From: Actinomycetes bacterium
GTDB lineage: Bacteria; Actinomycetota; Actinomycetes; Nanopelagicales; Nanopelagicaceae
Direction: 5' to 3'
NCBI GenBank assembly: GCA_947383695.1
Contig: OX376642.1
Location: 434,001-498,000 of the forward strand
DNA: 64,000 bases
Shown piece after piece: positions 27,095-39,288 of this stretch (position 1 is its first letter; every line of letters starts with the position of its first letter). The notes under the pieces were generated by a model, which saw nothing but the letters and a program-made list of their open reading frames with translations, had not been told where the DNA came from and made no database searches. The position numbers and the translations under genes were made by a program.

Positions 27095-28233
27095 GCGACC
27101 TTTACCTCATCCTCTTGAACCTTGCTCTTAATTAAATCTTCGTAATGAGCAATCAATTGGGTATTTACAGAGTGCCAAGTTCGCTCAATTACAGACTCTC
27201 GAGCTCTAAACCCCATAAGAGCTGGTTCAGCTAACTGAATAATCTGATTAACGGCATGGTTAAGGCTGTACGAGTTTGCAGTGTCAATTAGATAGCCGGT
27301 CCAACCATGTTTTACAAGATCGGTTGGACCGCCATAATTTGGTGCGATGACAGGCACACCGCTAGCCAGCGCCTCTTGAACACTCTGACAAAAAGTTTCA
27401 TGTTTGCCCGTGTGGATAAAAATGTCTAGAGAAGCGTAGTAACGGGCTAAGTTTTCACCACTCTGGTATCCGACAAATTTAGCATTGGTCAAAACTCTTT
27501 CAAGTCTTGATCGTGCAGGACCTTCACCAACGATTACTAGCTGAATATCATCTCGTGCATCTAATGTTGCAAGATCATCGATTCGTTTTTCATTTGCTAA
27601 GCGTCCGACATAACCAACAAGTTTTCGATCCGGACGATCGCCGAGAAGTTCACATCTCAAAGTGATGTCCCGCTTGTCTGGCGAAAATTTCTCGGAATCA
27701 ACACCACGTGGCCATAAGTGCACATTAGAAACTCCAGAAGCTCTCAGATCTTCACAGGACCAATTTGAAGGCGCCAATGTTCGGGTAGTGCGGGAGTGAA
27801 TTTTTGCAACCCATCGCTTCAGCGAATCATGCGCCATTGTTAAGCCGTAGTGACGCGCAAAACCTGCGATATCGGTTTGATAAATTGATAAAGTGGGAAT
27901 ACCTAAACGCTCAGCAACTCTTGAAGCGTAATTTCCAAGAAAAAACGGAGAAGCTAGATGAACCACATCTGGGTTGAACCCATCGATCAGAGGTTCCATA
28001 GTTTTTTGTGGGAATCCAAAAGGCAATAAACCTTTCATTTCTAAACTTGGAACACGCTTCACTCTAAATCCGGCGTACTCAGTGATACCTCCGGCGCTTT
28101 CCGGGGCAATTACAAGCGCTTGATGTCCTTGCGCTCGTAGATGCTCCAGAACGCGAAGCACGGAGTTGGTAACGCCATTGACCTGAGGCAGGAAGGACTC
28201 CGTCACCACGACAACTCGAAGGGATCGCTTCAT
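27091..28233 (-). CDS. GT4 alpha-mannosyltransferase, MgtA/PimB-like
   Basis: 380 aa. The N-terminus LRVVVVTESFLPQVNGVTNSVLRVLEHL, with later HLASPFFLG and YQTDIAGFARHYGL (cited by key residues only), closely follows the mycobacterial/corynebacterial MgtA group, which mannosylates glycolipids in the inner membrane using GDP-mannose. The donor site is visible in GRLANEKRIDDL and the E-x7-E motif of GKHETFCQSVQEAL. ATG at 28233 matches the family N-terminus, with a CAATCT hexamer 6 nt ahead; a TTG at 28251 is an alternative. First gene of a three-gene minus-strand unit; divergent from etfB across 120 bp. Confidence 0.85.
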   Translation of the reverse strand: MKRSLRVVVVTESFLPQVNGVTNSVLRVLEHLRAQGHQALVIAPESAGGITEYAGFRVKRVPSLEMKGLLPFGFPQKTMEPLIDGFNPDVVHLASPFFLGNYASRVAERLGIPTLSIYQTDIAGFARHYGLTMAHDSLKRWVAKIHSRTTRTLAPSNWSCEDLRASGVSNVHLWPRGVDSEKFSPDKRDITLRCELLGDRPDRKLVGYVGRLANEKRIDDLATLDARDDIQLVIVGEGPARSRLERVLTNAKFVGYQSGENLARYYASLDIFIHTGKHETFCQSVQEALASGVPVIAPNYGGPTDLVKHGWTGYLIDTANSYSLNHAVNQIIQLAEPALMGFRARESVIERTWHSVNTQLIAHYEDLIKSKVQEDEVKVA

Positions 28234-28328
28234 GTCGTCAGATTGAGGCAACTCTCAGGCTTAAAGTAGAAGTTGAGGTTACGAGTCGGCAAACCGTGCG
28301 TGAAATCTCTGACATCGGTAGAAAAAAT

Positions 28329-28346
28329 GGTTACTCACCAGTAACC
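28329..28346. promoter_or_regulatory. perfect operator-like palindrome over the etfB promoter
   Basis: GGTTACT-CACC-AGTAACC: 7-bp perfect inverted arms with a 4-nt centre. Its right arm overlaps the -10-like TAACCT (28342-28347), so a bound protein would block RNA polymerase. Its core TTACT-N4-AGTAA is shared with elements at fabD and acpP. Confidence 0.6.
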
Positions 28347-28347
28347 T
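28342..28347 (+). promoter_or_regulatory. -10-like element of etfB (leaderless type)
   Basis: TAACCT, then 6 nt (GTGGCT), then the ATG at 28354. Confidence 0.4.
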
Positions 28348-28353
28348 GTGGCT

Positions 28354-29136
28354 ATGAAAATCGCCGTTTGCGTAAAGCAGGTCCCAGATTCATGGGCCGA
28401 AAAGAAGATGGTCAATGGAATTCTTGATCGCGAGAATGTTGATGCGGTTTTAAATGATCTTGATGAGTACGCAGTTGAAGAAGCGCTGCGTATCGCAGAA
28501 GCTCATGGTGGAAATGAAGAGGGTGGCCCACACACAGTTACCGTCATTTCAATGGGACCAGAGCGTGCAACTGAAGCGGTTCGCAAAGCATTATCAATGG
28601 GTGCCAATGATGCGATCTTGGTGACGGATGCAAAGCTGGCAGGTGCAGATGCGCTCGCAACATCTGCAGTTCTTGCAGCAGTCATTGAAAAGGGTGGATT
28701 TGATTTAGTTATTTGCGGAACAGAATCAACCGATGCACGTATGAGCGTTGTTCCAGCGATGTTGGCTGAACGTTTAAATGTTGCACAGTTAACCTTTGCC
28801 TCAAAGGTTGATGTAGATCCTGCAGCACAGAAGGTTTCTATTACACGTGTTACCGAAGCTGGCGTTGATGAAATGAACGCCGCTTTTCCATGTGTTATCT
28901 CAGTTGTTGAAAAGATTAATGAACCTCGTTACCCATCATTTAAGGGAATCATGGCGGCGAAGAAAAAGAGTATTGAAAGTAGAGATTTAGCTGCTGTTGG
29001 TGTGACTGTTGATTCAGCATGGTCACTAGTTGCAGATTCATCACCACGTCCACCACGTGCAGCCGGAATCAAGGTCAGCGATGATAATTCAGCTGATCAA
29101 ATGGTTTCATTCCTAGCAGAAAAGAAGTTGATATGA
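28354..29136 (+). CDS. etfB: electron transfer flavoprotein, beta subunit
   Basis: Small subunit of the EtfAB heterodimer, which collects electrons from acyl-CoA dehydrogenases and passes them to the quinone pool; it holds AMP. 260 aa. The N-terminus [13 protein letters not shown], the [11 protein letters not shown] helix, [15 protein letters not shown] and [18 protein letters not shown] are all typical. The ATG at 28354 is preferred over a GTG two codons upstream because the former sits 6 nt after a -10-like TAACCT and matches the family start. Overlaps etfA by ATGA. A palindrome over the promoter indicates repression, probably linked to fatty-acid availability. Confidence 0.93.
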   Translation: MKIAVCVKQVPDSWAEKKMVNGILDRENVDAVLNDLDEYAVEEALRIAEAHGGNEEGGPHTVTVISMGPERATEAVRKALSMGANDAILVTDAKLAGADALATSAVLAAVIEKGGFDLVICGTESTDARMSVVPAMLAERLNVAQLTFASKVDVDPAAQKVSITRVTEAGVDEMNAAFPCVISVVEKINEPRYPSFKGIMAAKKKSIESRDLAAVGVTVDSAWSLVADSSPRPPRAAGIKVSDDNSADQMVSFLAEKKLI

Positions 29137-30086
29137 GCAATGTATTGATTTTGGCTGACTTTGTAAGCGGTAAGGCCACGAAGACAAATGCTGAATTAGC
29201 AACAGCTGGTGCTCGTATTGGCGAAGTCACCGCAGTAGTTCTTGCTCCTGCAGGAAAAGGTGCAGCGATGGCTGCCGAGATCAATAAGGGTCCGGTTACA
29301 AAAGTTGTAGTTGTTGAATCAGATGCATTTGTTAACAATGGCGTTGCTGCCGTTGCTGATGTCCTTGCGCAAATTATCGCTGCGCAATCACCTGCTGCGG
29401 TCTTGATCGCATCACATGCATTTGGCAAAGAGGTTGCTGCTCGCACAGCGGTTAAGAGCGGTTCTGGAATCATCACAGATGCGGTTGATGTCTCTGCAGA
29501 TGTAACAGCGACCCAACTTGTTTTCGGTGGATCGACAACGGTTCACTCAAAAGTTTCTCATGGAACACCAATCATTACTGTTCGCCCAAACTCAGTTGAT
29601 GCACAAACAGCTGCTGCAACACCTACCGTTGAAACTCTTTCACTACAAGTTTCAGATGCATCAAAGAAAGCAACCGTTACCTCATCACAACCTCCAGTTC
29701 AGGGTGGTCGTCCAGAGTTAACAGAGGCGAACATCGTTGTATCTGGTGGACGTGGAACAAATGGAGATTTCTCTGCTATCGAAGGTTTTGCTGACTCATT
29801 AGGTGCAGCTGTTGGTGCATCACGTGCAGCAACTGATGCGGGTTGGTACCCACACTCTTATCAAGTGGGACAAACCGGCAAAACAGTTAGCCCACAGCTC
29901 TACGTTGCATGTGGAATTTCAGGAGCGATCCAGCATCGCGCAGGAATGCAGACAAGTAAGACGATCGTCGTGATCAATAAAGATCCTGAAGCACCGCTCT
30001 TTGAAATCGCAGATTTCGGCGTTGTAGGAGACCTGTTTGCCGTTCTACCGAAGGCAACGGAAGGCGTTAAAGCCCACAAGTCATAG
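29133..30086 (+). CDS. etfA: electron transfer flavoprotein, alpha subunit
   Basis: FAD-carrying partner of EtfB, 317 aa. The C-terminal FAD-binding domain is well conserved: [49 protein letters not shown] and [20 protein letters not shown] (key motifs [17 protein letters not shown]). Start ATG overlaps the etfB stop by 4 bp, as is general for this pair. In actinobacteria etfBA is often followed by a cysteine desulfurase and mnmA, as here. Its stop codon lies inside the -10-like element of that next gene. Confidence 0.94.
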   Translation: MSNVLILADFVSGKATKTNAELATAGARIGEVTAVVLAPAGKGAAMAAEINKGPVTKVVVVESDAFVNNGVAAVADVLAQIIAAQSPAAVLIASHAFGKEVAARTAVKSGSGIITDAVDVSADVTATQLVFGGSTTVHSKVSHGTPIITVRPNSVDAQTAAATPTVETLSLQVSDASKKATVTSSQPPVQGGRPELTEANIVVSGGRGTNGDFSAIEGFADSLGAAVGASRAATDAGWYPHSYQVGQTGKTVSPQLYVACGISGAIQHRAGMQTSKTIVVINKDPEAPLFEIADFGVVGDLFAVLPKATEGVKAHKS

Positions 30087-30089
30087 ACT
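30084..30089 (+). promoter_or_regulatory. -10-like element of the cysteine desulfurase gene (leaderless type)
   Basis: TAGACT, overlapping the etfA stop codon, then 7 nt and the GTG at 30097. Confidence 0.35.
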
Positions 30090-30096
30090 TAGGCCC

Positions 30097-31235
30097 GTGC
30101 CTTCAATCTATGTAGACCATGCTGCAACGACACCACTGTCGCCTGCCGCATTTAAGGCGATCACCTCTCAACTTCAAGAGCTGGGTAATCCTTCAAGTCT
30201 GCACACCCATGGACGCGCAACCCGTAAAGCGTTAGAGGATGCTCGTGAAGCAATTGCACAACAAGTTTCTTGCCTGCCCTCTGAAGTAATTTTCACAGCT
30301 TCTGGAACAGAGGCAAATAACATCGCGCTTAAGGGTTTGTGGTGGAATGGAAAGGCCCATGGCAAGAAAGTTGTAGTTATTTCCGCAGTTGAACATCATG
30401 CGATTTTGGATCCTGCACATTGGCTAGAAACCCATGAAGGTGCTGAAGTAATCCAAGTTCCGGTAGATGTTCATGGGGTTATCAATTTAGATTTTCTCAA
30501 AGATTTGATCACCAAACGATCTGAAGAAATTGCAGTTATCTCAATCATGCACTCCAACAATGAAACCGGTGTCATTCAACCAATTCAAGAGGTTGTTGCT
30601 ATGGCTGGAAAAATTCCGGTGCATACCGATGCGGTTCAGAGTTTCAAGAAGGTTCCACTGTCATACAAAGATTTAGGTGTGACCGCGTTGACCCTAAGTG
30701 CCCACAAAGTCGGAGGCCCGCTTGGAATCGGCGCATTAATTCTGCGTCGAGCGTATGAGATTCCAGCGCTACTTCACGGTGGGGGACAAGAACGAGAAAT
30801 TCGAAGCGGCACTTTAAATGCACCGAGCATCGTCGCTTTTTCGGCCGCTGCAACTGAAAAGTATCCAAGCAATGAGGTTCAAACTCTGCGCGATAATTTT
30901 ATTAAAGCGTTACATCAGGAAATTCCAGATGCATATGTCAATGGCGAAGCAAGCCAACGCTTGCCTGGCATTGTCAATGTAACTTTTCCCGGAACTCAAA
31001 GCGATACTTTGTTGCTTCTTCTCGATAACGCTCATGTGTCAGCTTCGACTGGTTCTGCATGTAGTGCAGGAGTTCATGAGGCAAGCCATGTACTGCTTGC
31101 GATGGGCCATACCGAAGCGACCGCTCAATCCTCACTTCGCTTCTCATTTGGAGCCGCTTCTACGCAGGCAGATGTTGATTTTGTAATGTCAGTGTTGCCC
31201 GATGTAATTAGTACAGGACGGGCGGCACACCTTAA

Positions 31236-31239
<4 letters not shown>
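30097..31239 (+). CDS. cysteine desulfurase (IscS/NifS family)
   Basis: PLP enzyme that takes sulfur from cysteine for tRNA thiolation and Fe-S clusters. 380 aa from GTG at 30097 ([13 protein letters not shown]), the family start; the upstream in-frame ATG at 30037 lies inside etfA and is rejected. PLP lysine is in [15 protein letters not shown]; the sulfur-carrying cysteine is in [17 protein letters not shown], on a loop length typical of group I (IscS) enzymes. Overlaps mnmA by ATGA, so its main client is probably MnmA. The next-upstream etfA is unrelated in function, and this gene may have its own promoter. Confidence 0.92.
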
Positions 31240-34327
<3,088 letters not shown>

Positions 34328-34333
34328 TAGTAT
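34328..34333 (+). promoter_or_regulatory. -10-like element before the 40-aa membrane protein gene
   Basis: TAGTAT, starting at the last base of the ligA stop codon's neighbourhood, followed by 7 nt and the ATG at 34341. Leaderless pattern. Confidence 0.4.
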
Positions 34334-34340
34334 TTCATCC

Positions 34341-34463
34341 ATGATTACTCTTGCTAGCGAGATAACCCGCGAACTTCCAGCACCTCCAGTCTTTTTTGGA
34401 ATCTTCACCTTTGTTGTGATGTCACTCTTTCTGTACTTAGTACTTCGCCTAGACCGAGACTAA
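34341..34463 (+). CDS. 40-aa single-pass membrane microprotein upstream of nadD
   Basis: Encodes MITLASEITRELPAPPVFFG followed by a hydrophobic helix (IFTFVVMSLFLYLVL) and a charged tail RLDRD. It has one predicted membrane helix with a short acidic/proline-containing N-terminal segment. I recall similar small proteins directly upstream of nadD in other actinobacteria, but cannot confirm this here; no function is known to me. Reality is supported by a -10-like TAGTAT 7 nt before the ATG, by correct hydrophobic patterning, and by its stop lying 1 bp before the TTG start of nadD. It is below common ORF-length cutoffs and easily missed. Confidence 0.7.
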   Translation: MITLASEITRELPAPPVFFGIFTFVVMSLFLYLVLRLDRD

Positions 34464-34464
34464 T

Positions 34465-35013
34465 TTGTCCCGAGTTGGTATTTACGGAGGAACATTTGAC
34501 CCAATTCATTTGGGTCATCTGCATGTAATTACCCAGTTAATTGAAAAGAAGTTAGTAGATCTATTATTGGTTGTTCCTGCAGGAGAACCTTTACTGCGCG
34601 AGAACGCACCGATTGCAACTGCTCAACAACGACGAGCAATGTGTCAGTTAGCACTTGCCGATTTACCAGCAGCTGTCGCCAGCAAAGTGCAGGTAAATCC
34701 AATCGAGGTTCTGCGAATGGGACCGAGCTATGCAATCGATTCCGTTGAAGCGGTTGCTCAAAATTATCCTGATGACACAATTGTTTTGGTGATCGGCCAA
34801 GATGCTGCAGAAAAGTTGGATCAATGGCATCGCATCGATGAGTTACGAGGCATGGTCGAATTCTTGATCATCGGACGACCTGGATATTCAGGTGATGGTG
34901 TTGATATTGGTGCTCTCAATGTTGCTGCGACCACGATTCGCCAGGGATTGAGCGCAGATCTCTCGTCATCGGTAGCTGCATTTATACGAGAGAATAACCT
35001 CTATGACAATTAG
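34465..35013 (+). CDS. nadD: nicotinate-nucleotide adenylyltransferase
   Basis: Makes deamido-NAD from nicotinate mononucleotide and ATP. 182 aa, with the nucleotidyltransferase motif GGTFDPIHLGHLHV and the C-terminal ATTIRQGLSADLSS (ISSTxxR-like) motif; VIGQDAAEKLDQWH matches the family GxDxxxxxxxW region. TTG start, 1 bp after the upstream 40-aa gene with no ribosome site of its own, so it probably depends on coupling to that gene. The following rsfS start overlaps its end by 11 bp. Confidence 0.93.
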   Translation: MSRVGIYGGTFDPIHLGHLHVITQLIEKKLVDLLLVVPAGEPLLRENAPIATAQQRRAMCQLALADLPAAVASKVQVNPIEVLRMGPSYAIDSVEAVAQNYPDDTIVLVIGQDAAEKLDQWHRIDELRGMVEFLIIGRPGYSGDGVDIGALNVAATTIRQGLSADLSSSVAAFIRENNLYDN

Positions 35014-35380
35014 CAGCAGAACACTCGAGATCACCCAAGTAGCCGCCAAAGCCGCAATCGACAAGATTGCGGTAGATGTAGTGGCATTGGATCTTTCTGA
35101 TCAATTAGTTCTGAGCGAGGTCTTCTTAATTGCAACCGGCCAAAATGAGGCACAGGTTGATGCGATTGCAGATGAGGTAGAGCGCCAGCTTGCAGCAATT
35201 GGTGACAAGCCACTTCGCCGCGAACATGGTGCTGAATGGATCTTGTTAGATTATTCAGATCTTGTTGTACATGTTCAAAGTGCTGAGCTTCGCAAGTACT
35301 ACATGTTGGATCGTTTGTGGAATGACTGCCCAACAATTGATTTAGAAGCAGTGAGGGAGGCCGCCGTCAATGGCCGGTAA
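35003..35380 (+). CDS. rsfS: ribosomal silencing factor RsfS
   Basis: Binds bL14 of the large ribosomal subunit and blocks subunit joining when nutrients are scarce. 125 aa; the DUF143/Iojap fold is recognised by VVALDLSDQLVLSEVFLIATGQNEAQVDAIA and by GAEWILLDYSDLVVHVQ plus RKYYMLDRLW (motifs VALDLS, GAEWILLDY, HVQ, YYxLDRLW). The nadD-rsfS-phosphatase order is a standard actinobacterial trio. Overlaps both neighbours by 11 bp. Confidence 0.94.
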   Translation: MTISSRTLEITQVAAKAAIDKIAVDVVALDLSDQLVLSEVFLIATGQNEAQVDAIADEVERQLAAIGDKPLRREHGAEWILLDYSDLVVHVQSAELRKYYMLDRLWNDCPTIDLEAVREAAVNGR

Positions 35381-36020
35381 TCGCATTGTTTTATGGCGTC
35401 ACGGCCAAACTGATTGGAATGTAGTAAATCGTTTTCAAGGTCACTCAGATATTGCTCTCAACGAGGTCGGTCGTTTTCAAGTTCAGCATGCTGCGCAAAT
35501 TCTTGCAGGTATGAAGCCAACCATGATTATTTCAAGTGATCTGGGACGTGCACGAGATACTGCGCAATCATTAGCTGATCTCACTGGTTTATCTGTCGAA
35601 ATCGATGAGGATCTTCGTGAAACAAATGGAGGATTATGGGAAGGAAAAACAGGTGCAGAAAATCGCGCCGAGGATTTCCAAAACTTTATTCGTTGGATTG
35701 ATGGTGAAGATAATCCCGCAGGTACAACTGGTGAGCGACGTAGCGAGGTTGCAGATCGCGCAGTTCGAGCAATCAAAAAAGCATTAGGGGATAAGACAGA
35801 TCAGTTATTAGTTGTGACAACCCATGGTGGAACAGCGCGTTGCATCTTGGGATCTCTGCTGCAACTTCCGATGTCCCACTGGGGAGTAATCGGCGGACTA
35901 TCTAATGCATCGTGGTCGATTCTCGAACGTAACCCACGACAATGGAATTTGATCGAACATAATGCGGGCTCTATTCCAGAGCCTGTTTATGGCGAAGAAA
36001 GCGGTGCAACTTCAGCTTAA
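35370..36020 (+). CDS. histidine phosphatase family protein (phosphoglycerate-mutase-like)
   Basis: 216 aa. The phosphohistidine loop is LWRHGQTDWN, with supporting motifs RARDTAQ, LRETNGGLWEGKTG and VTTHGGTARCIL carrying the second catalytic histidine. Members include phosphoglycerate mutases, but small cytosolic forms like this more often act as general phosphatases; in actinobacteria this position beside rsfS is usually annotated as phosphoglycerate mutase or glucosyl-3-phosphoglycerate phosphatase. Substrate remains undetermined. Last gene of the ligA-nadD cluster. Confidence 0.85.
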   Translation: MAGNRIVLWRHGQTDWNVVNRFQGHSDIALNEVGRFQVQHAAQILAGMKPTMIISSDLGRARDTAQSLADLTGLSVEIDEDLRETNGGLWEGKTGAENRAEDFQNFIRWIDGEDNPAGTTGERRSEVADRAVRAIKKALGDKTDQLLVVTTHGGTARCILGSLLQLPMSHWGVIGGLSNASWSILERNPRQWNLIEHNAGSIPEPVYGEESGATSA

Positions 36021-36025
36021 GGCTG

Positions 36026-36042
36026 ACCGCAGTAAATGCGGT
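36026..36042. repeat. inverted repeat before tRNA-Ala
   Basis: ACCGCA-GTAAA-TGCGGT, a perfect 6-bp hairpin without a T-tract. It could be a weak transcript end for the phosphatase gene or part of the tRNA promoter region. Confidence 0.35.
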
Positions 36043-36067
36043 AAGGTCTGCACTCGCAGAAAAAATC

Positions 36068-36140
36068 GGGGCTATAGCGCAGCTGGTAGCGCACCTGCAT
36101 GGCATGCAGGGGGTCAGGGGTTCAAATCCCCTTAGCTCCA
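36068..36140 (+). tRNA. tRNA-Ala (anticodon GGC)
   Basis: 73 nt. Acceptor GGGGCTA / TAGCTCC (one G-T pair) with discriminator A; D-arm GCGCAGCTGGTAGCGC; anticodon arm CCTGC-ATGGCAT-GCAGG with GGC at 36101-36103; T-arm AGGGGTTCAAATCCCCT. No encoded CCA. It ends only 3 bp before the leuS start codon. Confidence 0.95.
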
Positions 36141-36143
36141 CGT

Positions 36144-38633
36144 ATGAATAACAACGTGAATGATGAGCGCGAGCACGCGGCATATGACTTTGCCTACGTG
36201 CAGGAAAAATGGCTGCCTGTTTGGGATGAACTTCAACCATTTAAATCAGGGCGCGCAGATGACACACGTGAAAAGAAGTATGTCTTGGATATGTTCCCGT
36301 ACCCATCGGGAGATCTTCACATGGGTCATGCCGAGGCTTACGCACTTGGCGATGTAATCGCTCGTTACTGGGCGCAAAAGGGTTTCAATGTTATGCACCC
36401 GATTGGCTGGGATGCCTTTGGTTTACCCGCTGAAAACGCTGCGATTAAGCGAAACTCAGATCCACGTATTTGGACCTATGAAAACATCGCGGTGCAAAAG
36501 GCATCGATGCGACGTTATGCATGTTCATTTGATTGGGATCGAGTCTTCAACACCTGCGATCCTGAATACTACAAATGGAATCAATGGTTGTTCTTAAAGT
36601 TTTACGAACGTGGCTTGGCCTATCGCAAAGATTCAGCGGTTAACTGGTGTCCAGGTTGCCAAACAGTTTTGGCTAATGAACAGGTAGTTGCGGGACTCTG
36701 TGAGCGATGTGATTCAACAGTTACTAAAAAGAAGTTGAACCAGTGGTACTTCAAAATTACTGATTATGCCGATCGCTTGCTTGATGACATGGCACAGCTT
36801 GAAGGTAAGTGGCCTGACAAAGTTTTAACGATGCAGCGCAACTGGATCGGTCGTTCAACCGGTGCAAATGTAAAGTTTGAAATCGAAGGTCGTACCGAGC
36901 CTGTAACAATTTACACAACCCGCCCCGACACATTGTTTGGTGCAACATTTATGGTGGTTGCAGTCGACAGTGAGCTTGCTGCCGAACTTGTTCAAGGCAC
37001 CGGCGTTGAAGCTGAGTTCGCTAAGTATTTAGAAACTATCAAGGCGGCAAGTGATATTGATCGTCTTGCAACAGATCGTCCTAAGAGCGGCGTATTCCTT
37101 AATCGTTTCGCGATAAATCCAGTAAATGGCGAGAAATTGCCGATCTGGGCAAGTGATTATGTATTAGCTGATTACGGAACTGGCGCAATCATGGCGGTTC
37201 CAGCACATGATCAACGCGATTTAGATTTTGCTCGCGCCATGAAACTACCTGTGCGGGTTGTTGTCGAAACTGGCGAGGAAGATCCCAATGCAACGGGTGT
37301 TGCAACCGTTGGTGATGGAAAGTTAGTTAACTCAGATATTTTGAATGGCCTGAACAAGGCTGATGCAATCGCGGCAATTAACAAGAAGTTAGAGGCAGAA
37401 GGAAAAGGTGTTGCTGCACGTAACTACCGCCTGCGCGATTGGCTAGTGTCACGTCAGCGTTACTGGGGCACACCAATTCCAATCATTCACTGCCCATCAT
37501 GCGGCGAGGTTCCAGTTCCTGCCGATCAACTGCCTTTGACTCTTCCCAATGCTGAAGGTTTAGACCTTAAGCCAAAGGGAACATCACCACTTGGTGCTGC
37601 AACTGATTGGGTGAACGTAAAGTGCCCAAAGTGTTCTGCAGATGCAAAGCGCGACACAGATACGATGGATACTTTTGTTGATTCTTCTTGGTACTACCTG
37701 CGTTATGCAGATCCAACCAACGCCAACGAACCTTTCTCTAAGAAAGATGTTGATACCTGGTTGCCTGTAGATCAATACGTTGGTGGAGTTACTCACGCGA
37801 TCTTGCACCTTCTGTACAGCCGATTCTTTACCAAGGTGTTAAACGATATGGGAATGGTTGATTTCAATGAACCATTTACCCGCTTGCTCAACCAAGGAAT
37901 GGTTGTCATGGATGGCTCTGCAATGTCTAAGAGCCGTGGAAATCTTGTTCGCCTGTCAGATGAGTTAGAAAATCATGGAGTCGATGCGATTCGTTTATCT
38001 ATGGTTTTTGCAGGGCCTCCAGAAGATGATGTGGATTGGTCTGATGTTTCGCCATCAGGTTCAGTTAAGTTTTTAACTCGTGCATGGAGATTGTCAGGGG
38101 ATGTTACAAGCCCGGCAGGAGTCGATTTCAGTACCGGCGATTTAACGTTGCGCAAAGCAACCCATAAAGCACTCCATGATGCTGGCTTTGCAGTTGAATC
38201 CTTCCGCTTCAATGTTGCAGTAGCTCGCGTGATGGAGTTAGTAAATGCAACACGTAAAGCTATTGATTCGGGTTGTGGAGCTGCAGATCCTGCGGTCCGT
38301 GAAGCGGTTGAAGCGATCGCGATCATGTTGTCTCTTGTTGCGCCATTTACCGCAGAGGAGATGTGGGAGCGCCTTGGCCATAAGCCATGTGTAGCACTTG
38401 CTGGCTGGCCTGCAGTTGATGAAAAGCTTTTAGTTGCAGATGCGGTAACTGTTGTTATTCAAATTAATGGAAAGATCAAAGATCGCATCGATGTAGCACC
38501 AACAATTTCAGATGCAGATCTTGAGGCAGCAGCTCTTGCGCTACCAAGCATTGTTGAAGCGCTAGCCGGGGCGACGGTCAATAAAATCATTACTCGTGCG
38601 CCAAAGCTAGTAAATATCGTTATCAACAACTAA
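36144..38633 (+). CDS. leuS: leucyl-tRNA synthetase
   Basis: Charges tRNA-Leu. 829 aa. HIGH-equivalent motif [15 protein letters not shown] near the N-terminus, KMSKS-type loop [13 protein letters not shown], the CP1 editing domain ([32 protein letters not shown]), zinc-binding cysteines and the C-terminal anticodon-binding part. The ATG at 36144 is the true start: an upstream in-frame ATG at 36099 lies within tRNA-Ala. Only three bases separate the tRNA 3' end from this ATG, so no ribosome site exists outside the tRNA and tRNA processing would give an almost leaderless mRNA. Confidence 0.95.
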   Translation: MNNNVNDEREHAAYDFAYVQEKWLPVWDELQPFKSGRADDTREKKYVLDMFPYPSGDLHMGHAEAYALGDVIARYWAQKGFNVMHPIGWDAFGLPAENAAIKRNSDPRIWTYENIAVQKASMRRYACSFDWDRVFNTCDPEYYKWNQWLFLKFYERGLAYRKDSAVNWCPGCQTVLANEQVVAGLCERCDSTVTKKKLNQWYFKITDYADRLLDDMAQLEGKWPDKVLTMQRNWIGRSTGANVKFEIEGRTEPVTIYTTRPDTLFGATFMVVAVDSELAAELVQGTGVEAEFAKYLETIKAASDIDRLATDRPKSGVFLNRFAINPVNGEKLPIWASDYVLADYGTGAIMAVPAHDQRDLDFARAMKLPVRVVVETGEEDPNATGVATVGDGKLVNSDILNGLNKADAIAAINKKLEAEGKGVAARNYRLRDWLVSRQRYWGTPIPIIHCPSCGEVPVPADQLPLTLPNAEGLDLKPKGTSPLGAATDWVNVKCPKCSADAKRDTDTMDTFVDSSWYYLRYADPTNANEPFSKKDVDTWLPVDQYVGGVTHAILHLLYSRFFTKVLNDMGMVDFNEPFTRLLNQGMVVMDGSAMSKSRGNLVRLSDELENHGVDAIRLSMVFAGPPEDDVDWSDVSPSGSVKFLTRAWRLSGDVTSPAGVDFSTGDLTLRKATHKALHDAGFAVESFRFNVAVARVMELVNATRKAIDSGCGAADPAVREAVEAIAIMLSLVAPFTAEEMWERLGHKPCVALAGWPAVDEKLLVADAVTVVIQINGKIKDRIDVAPTISDADLEAAALALPSIVEALAGATVNKIITRAPKLVNIVINN

Positions 38634-38667
38634 CTCACCCATTTCTGTAAGGCTTTAATGCCAACTT

Positions 38668-38673
38668 CAGAAT
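38668..38673 (+). promoter_or_regulatory. -10-like element of comEA (leaderless type)
   Basis: CAGAAT, one mismatch from TAnnnT, followed by 6 nt and the ATG at 38680. Low certainty. Confidence 0.25.
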
Positions 38674-38679
38674 TGGCAG

Positions 38680-39288
38680 ATGGAACAACTTCGCACAGCC
38701 TTCGAATCCTTGTCACAGTGGTGGTTTGATTTACATTTTTCACACAATCAAAAAAGAGCTCTCGGTTTAATAGCAGCGATTGTTCTTGTCCTATCTGTTT
38801 TCATAGTTATTCGTGGAAACACACAGAGCAGCACAGCTCCCGAAATTGTTCCAATAACGCTCGCCGAACCTGAAATATTTGTTGATGTCACCGGTGCGGT
38901 GAATAAGCCTGGTGTTTATACCTTGACCGGAAAATCACGGGTAATCGATGCGATAAAAGTGGCGGGAGATAGCGCACCTGGTGCGGATTTGAGCACTATC
39001 AATTTGGCACGTGTACTCAATGATGGTGAACAAATCTATGTTGATTCATTAGTTATGAATAGCGCAGGCCAGCGAGTTAGCAAGAAAACGCCATTAGGGC
39101 CGATCAACATCAACCGAGCAACCGCTCGTCAACTAGATGCACTGGATGGAATCGGACCTGTAATCGCTGCTCGAATCGTTGAGTATCGAAAAGTGAATGG
39201 CTCCTTTTTAAGTATTGATGATCTTCAAAAGGTAAGTGGAATCGGTGCTGCAAAATTCGCTCAGATCAAATCAAAAGTCAGAATTTAA
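38680..39288 (+). CDS. comEA: ComEA family DNA-binding competence protein
   Basis: Captures double-stranded DNA at the outer face of the membrane for uptake. 202 aa: one N-terminal membrane anchor (about 28-45), an SLBB domain (VDVTGAVNKPGVYTL), a short linker and a C-terminal double helix-hairpin-helix (INRATARQLDALDGIGPVIAARIVEYR; LQKVSGIGAAKFAQIK). The order comEA-comEC-holA is conserved in many bacteria. Its stop codon appears to overlap the comEC start by 1 nt. Confidence 0.92.
   Translation: MEQLRTAFESLSQWWFDLHFSHNQKRALGLIAAIVLVLSVFIVIRGNTQSSTAPEIVPITLAEPEIFVDVTGAVNKPGVYTLTGKSRVIDAIKVAGDSAPGADLSTINLARVLNDGEQIYVDSLVMNSAGQRVSKKTPLGPININRATARQLDALDGIGPVIAARIVEYRKVNGSFLSIDDLQKVSGIGAAKFAQIKSKVRI

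Noticed and set aside
36099-36143. Upstream ATG start for leuS
   Set aside because: It lies inside the tRNA-Ala gene and the added residues are translated tRNA sequence.
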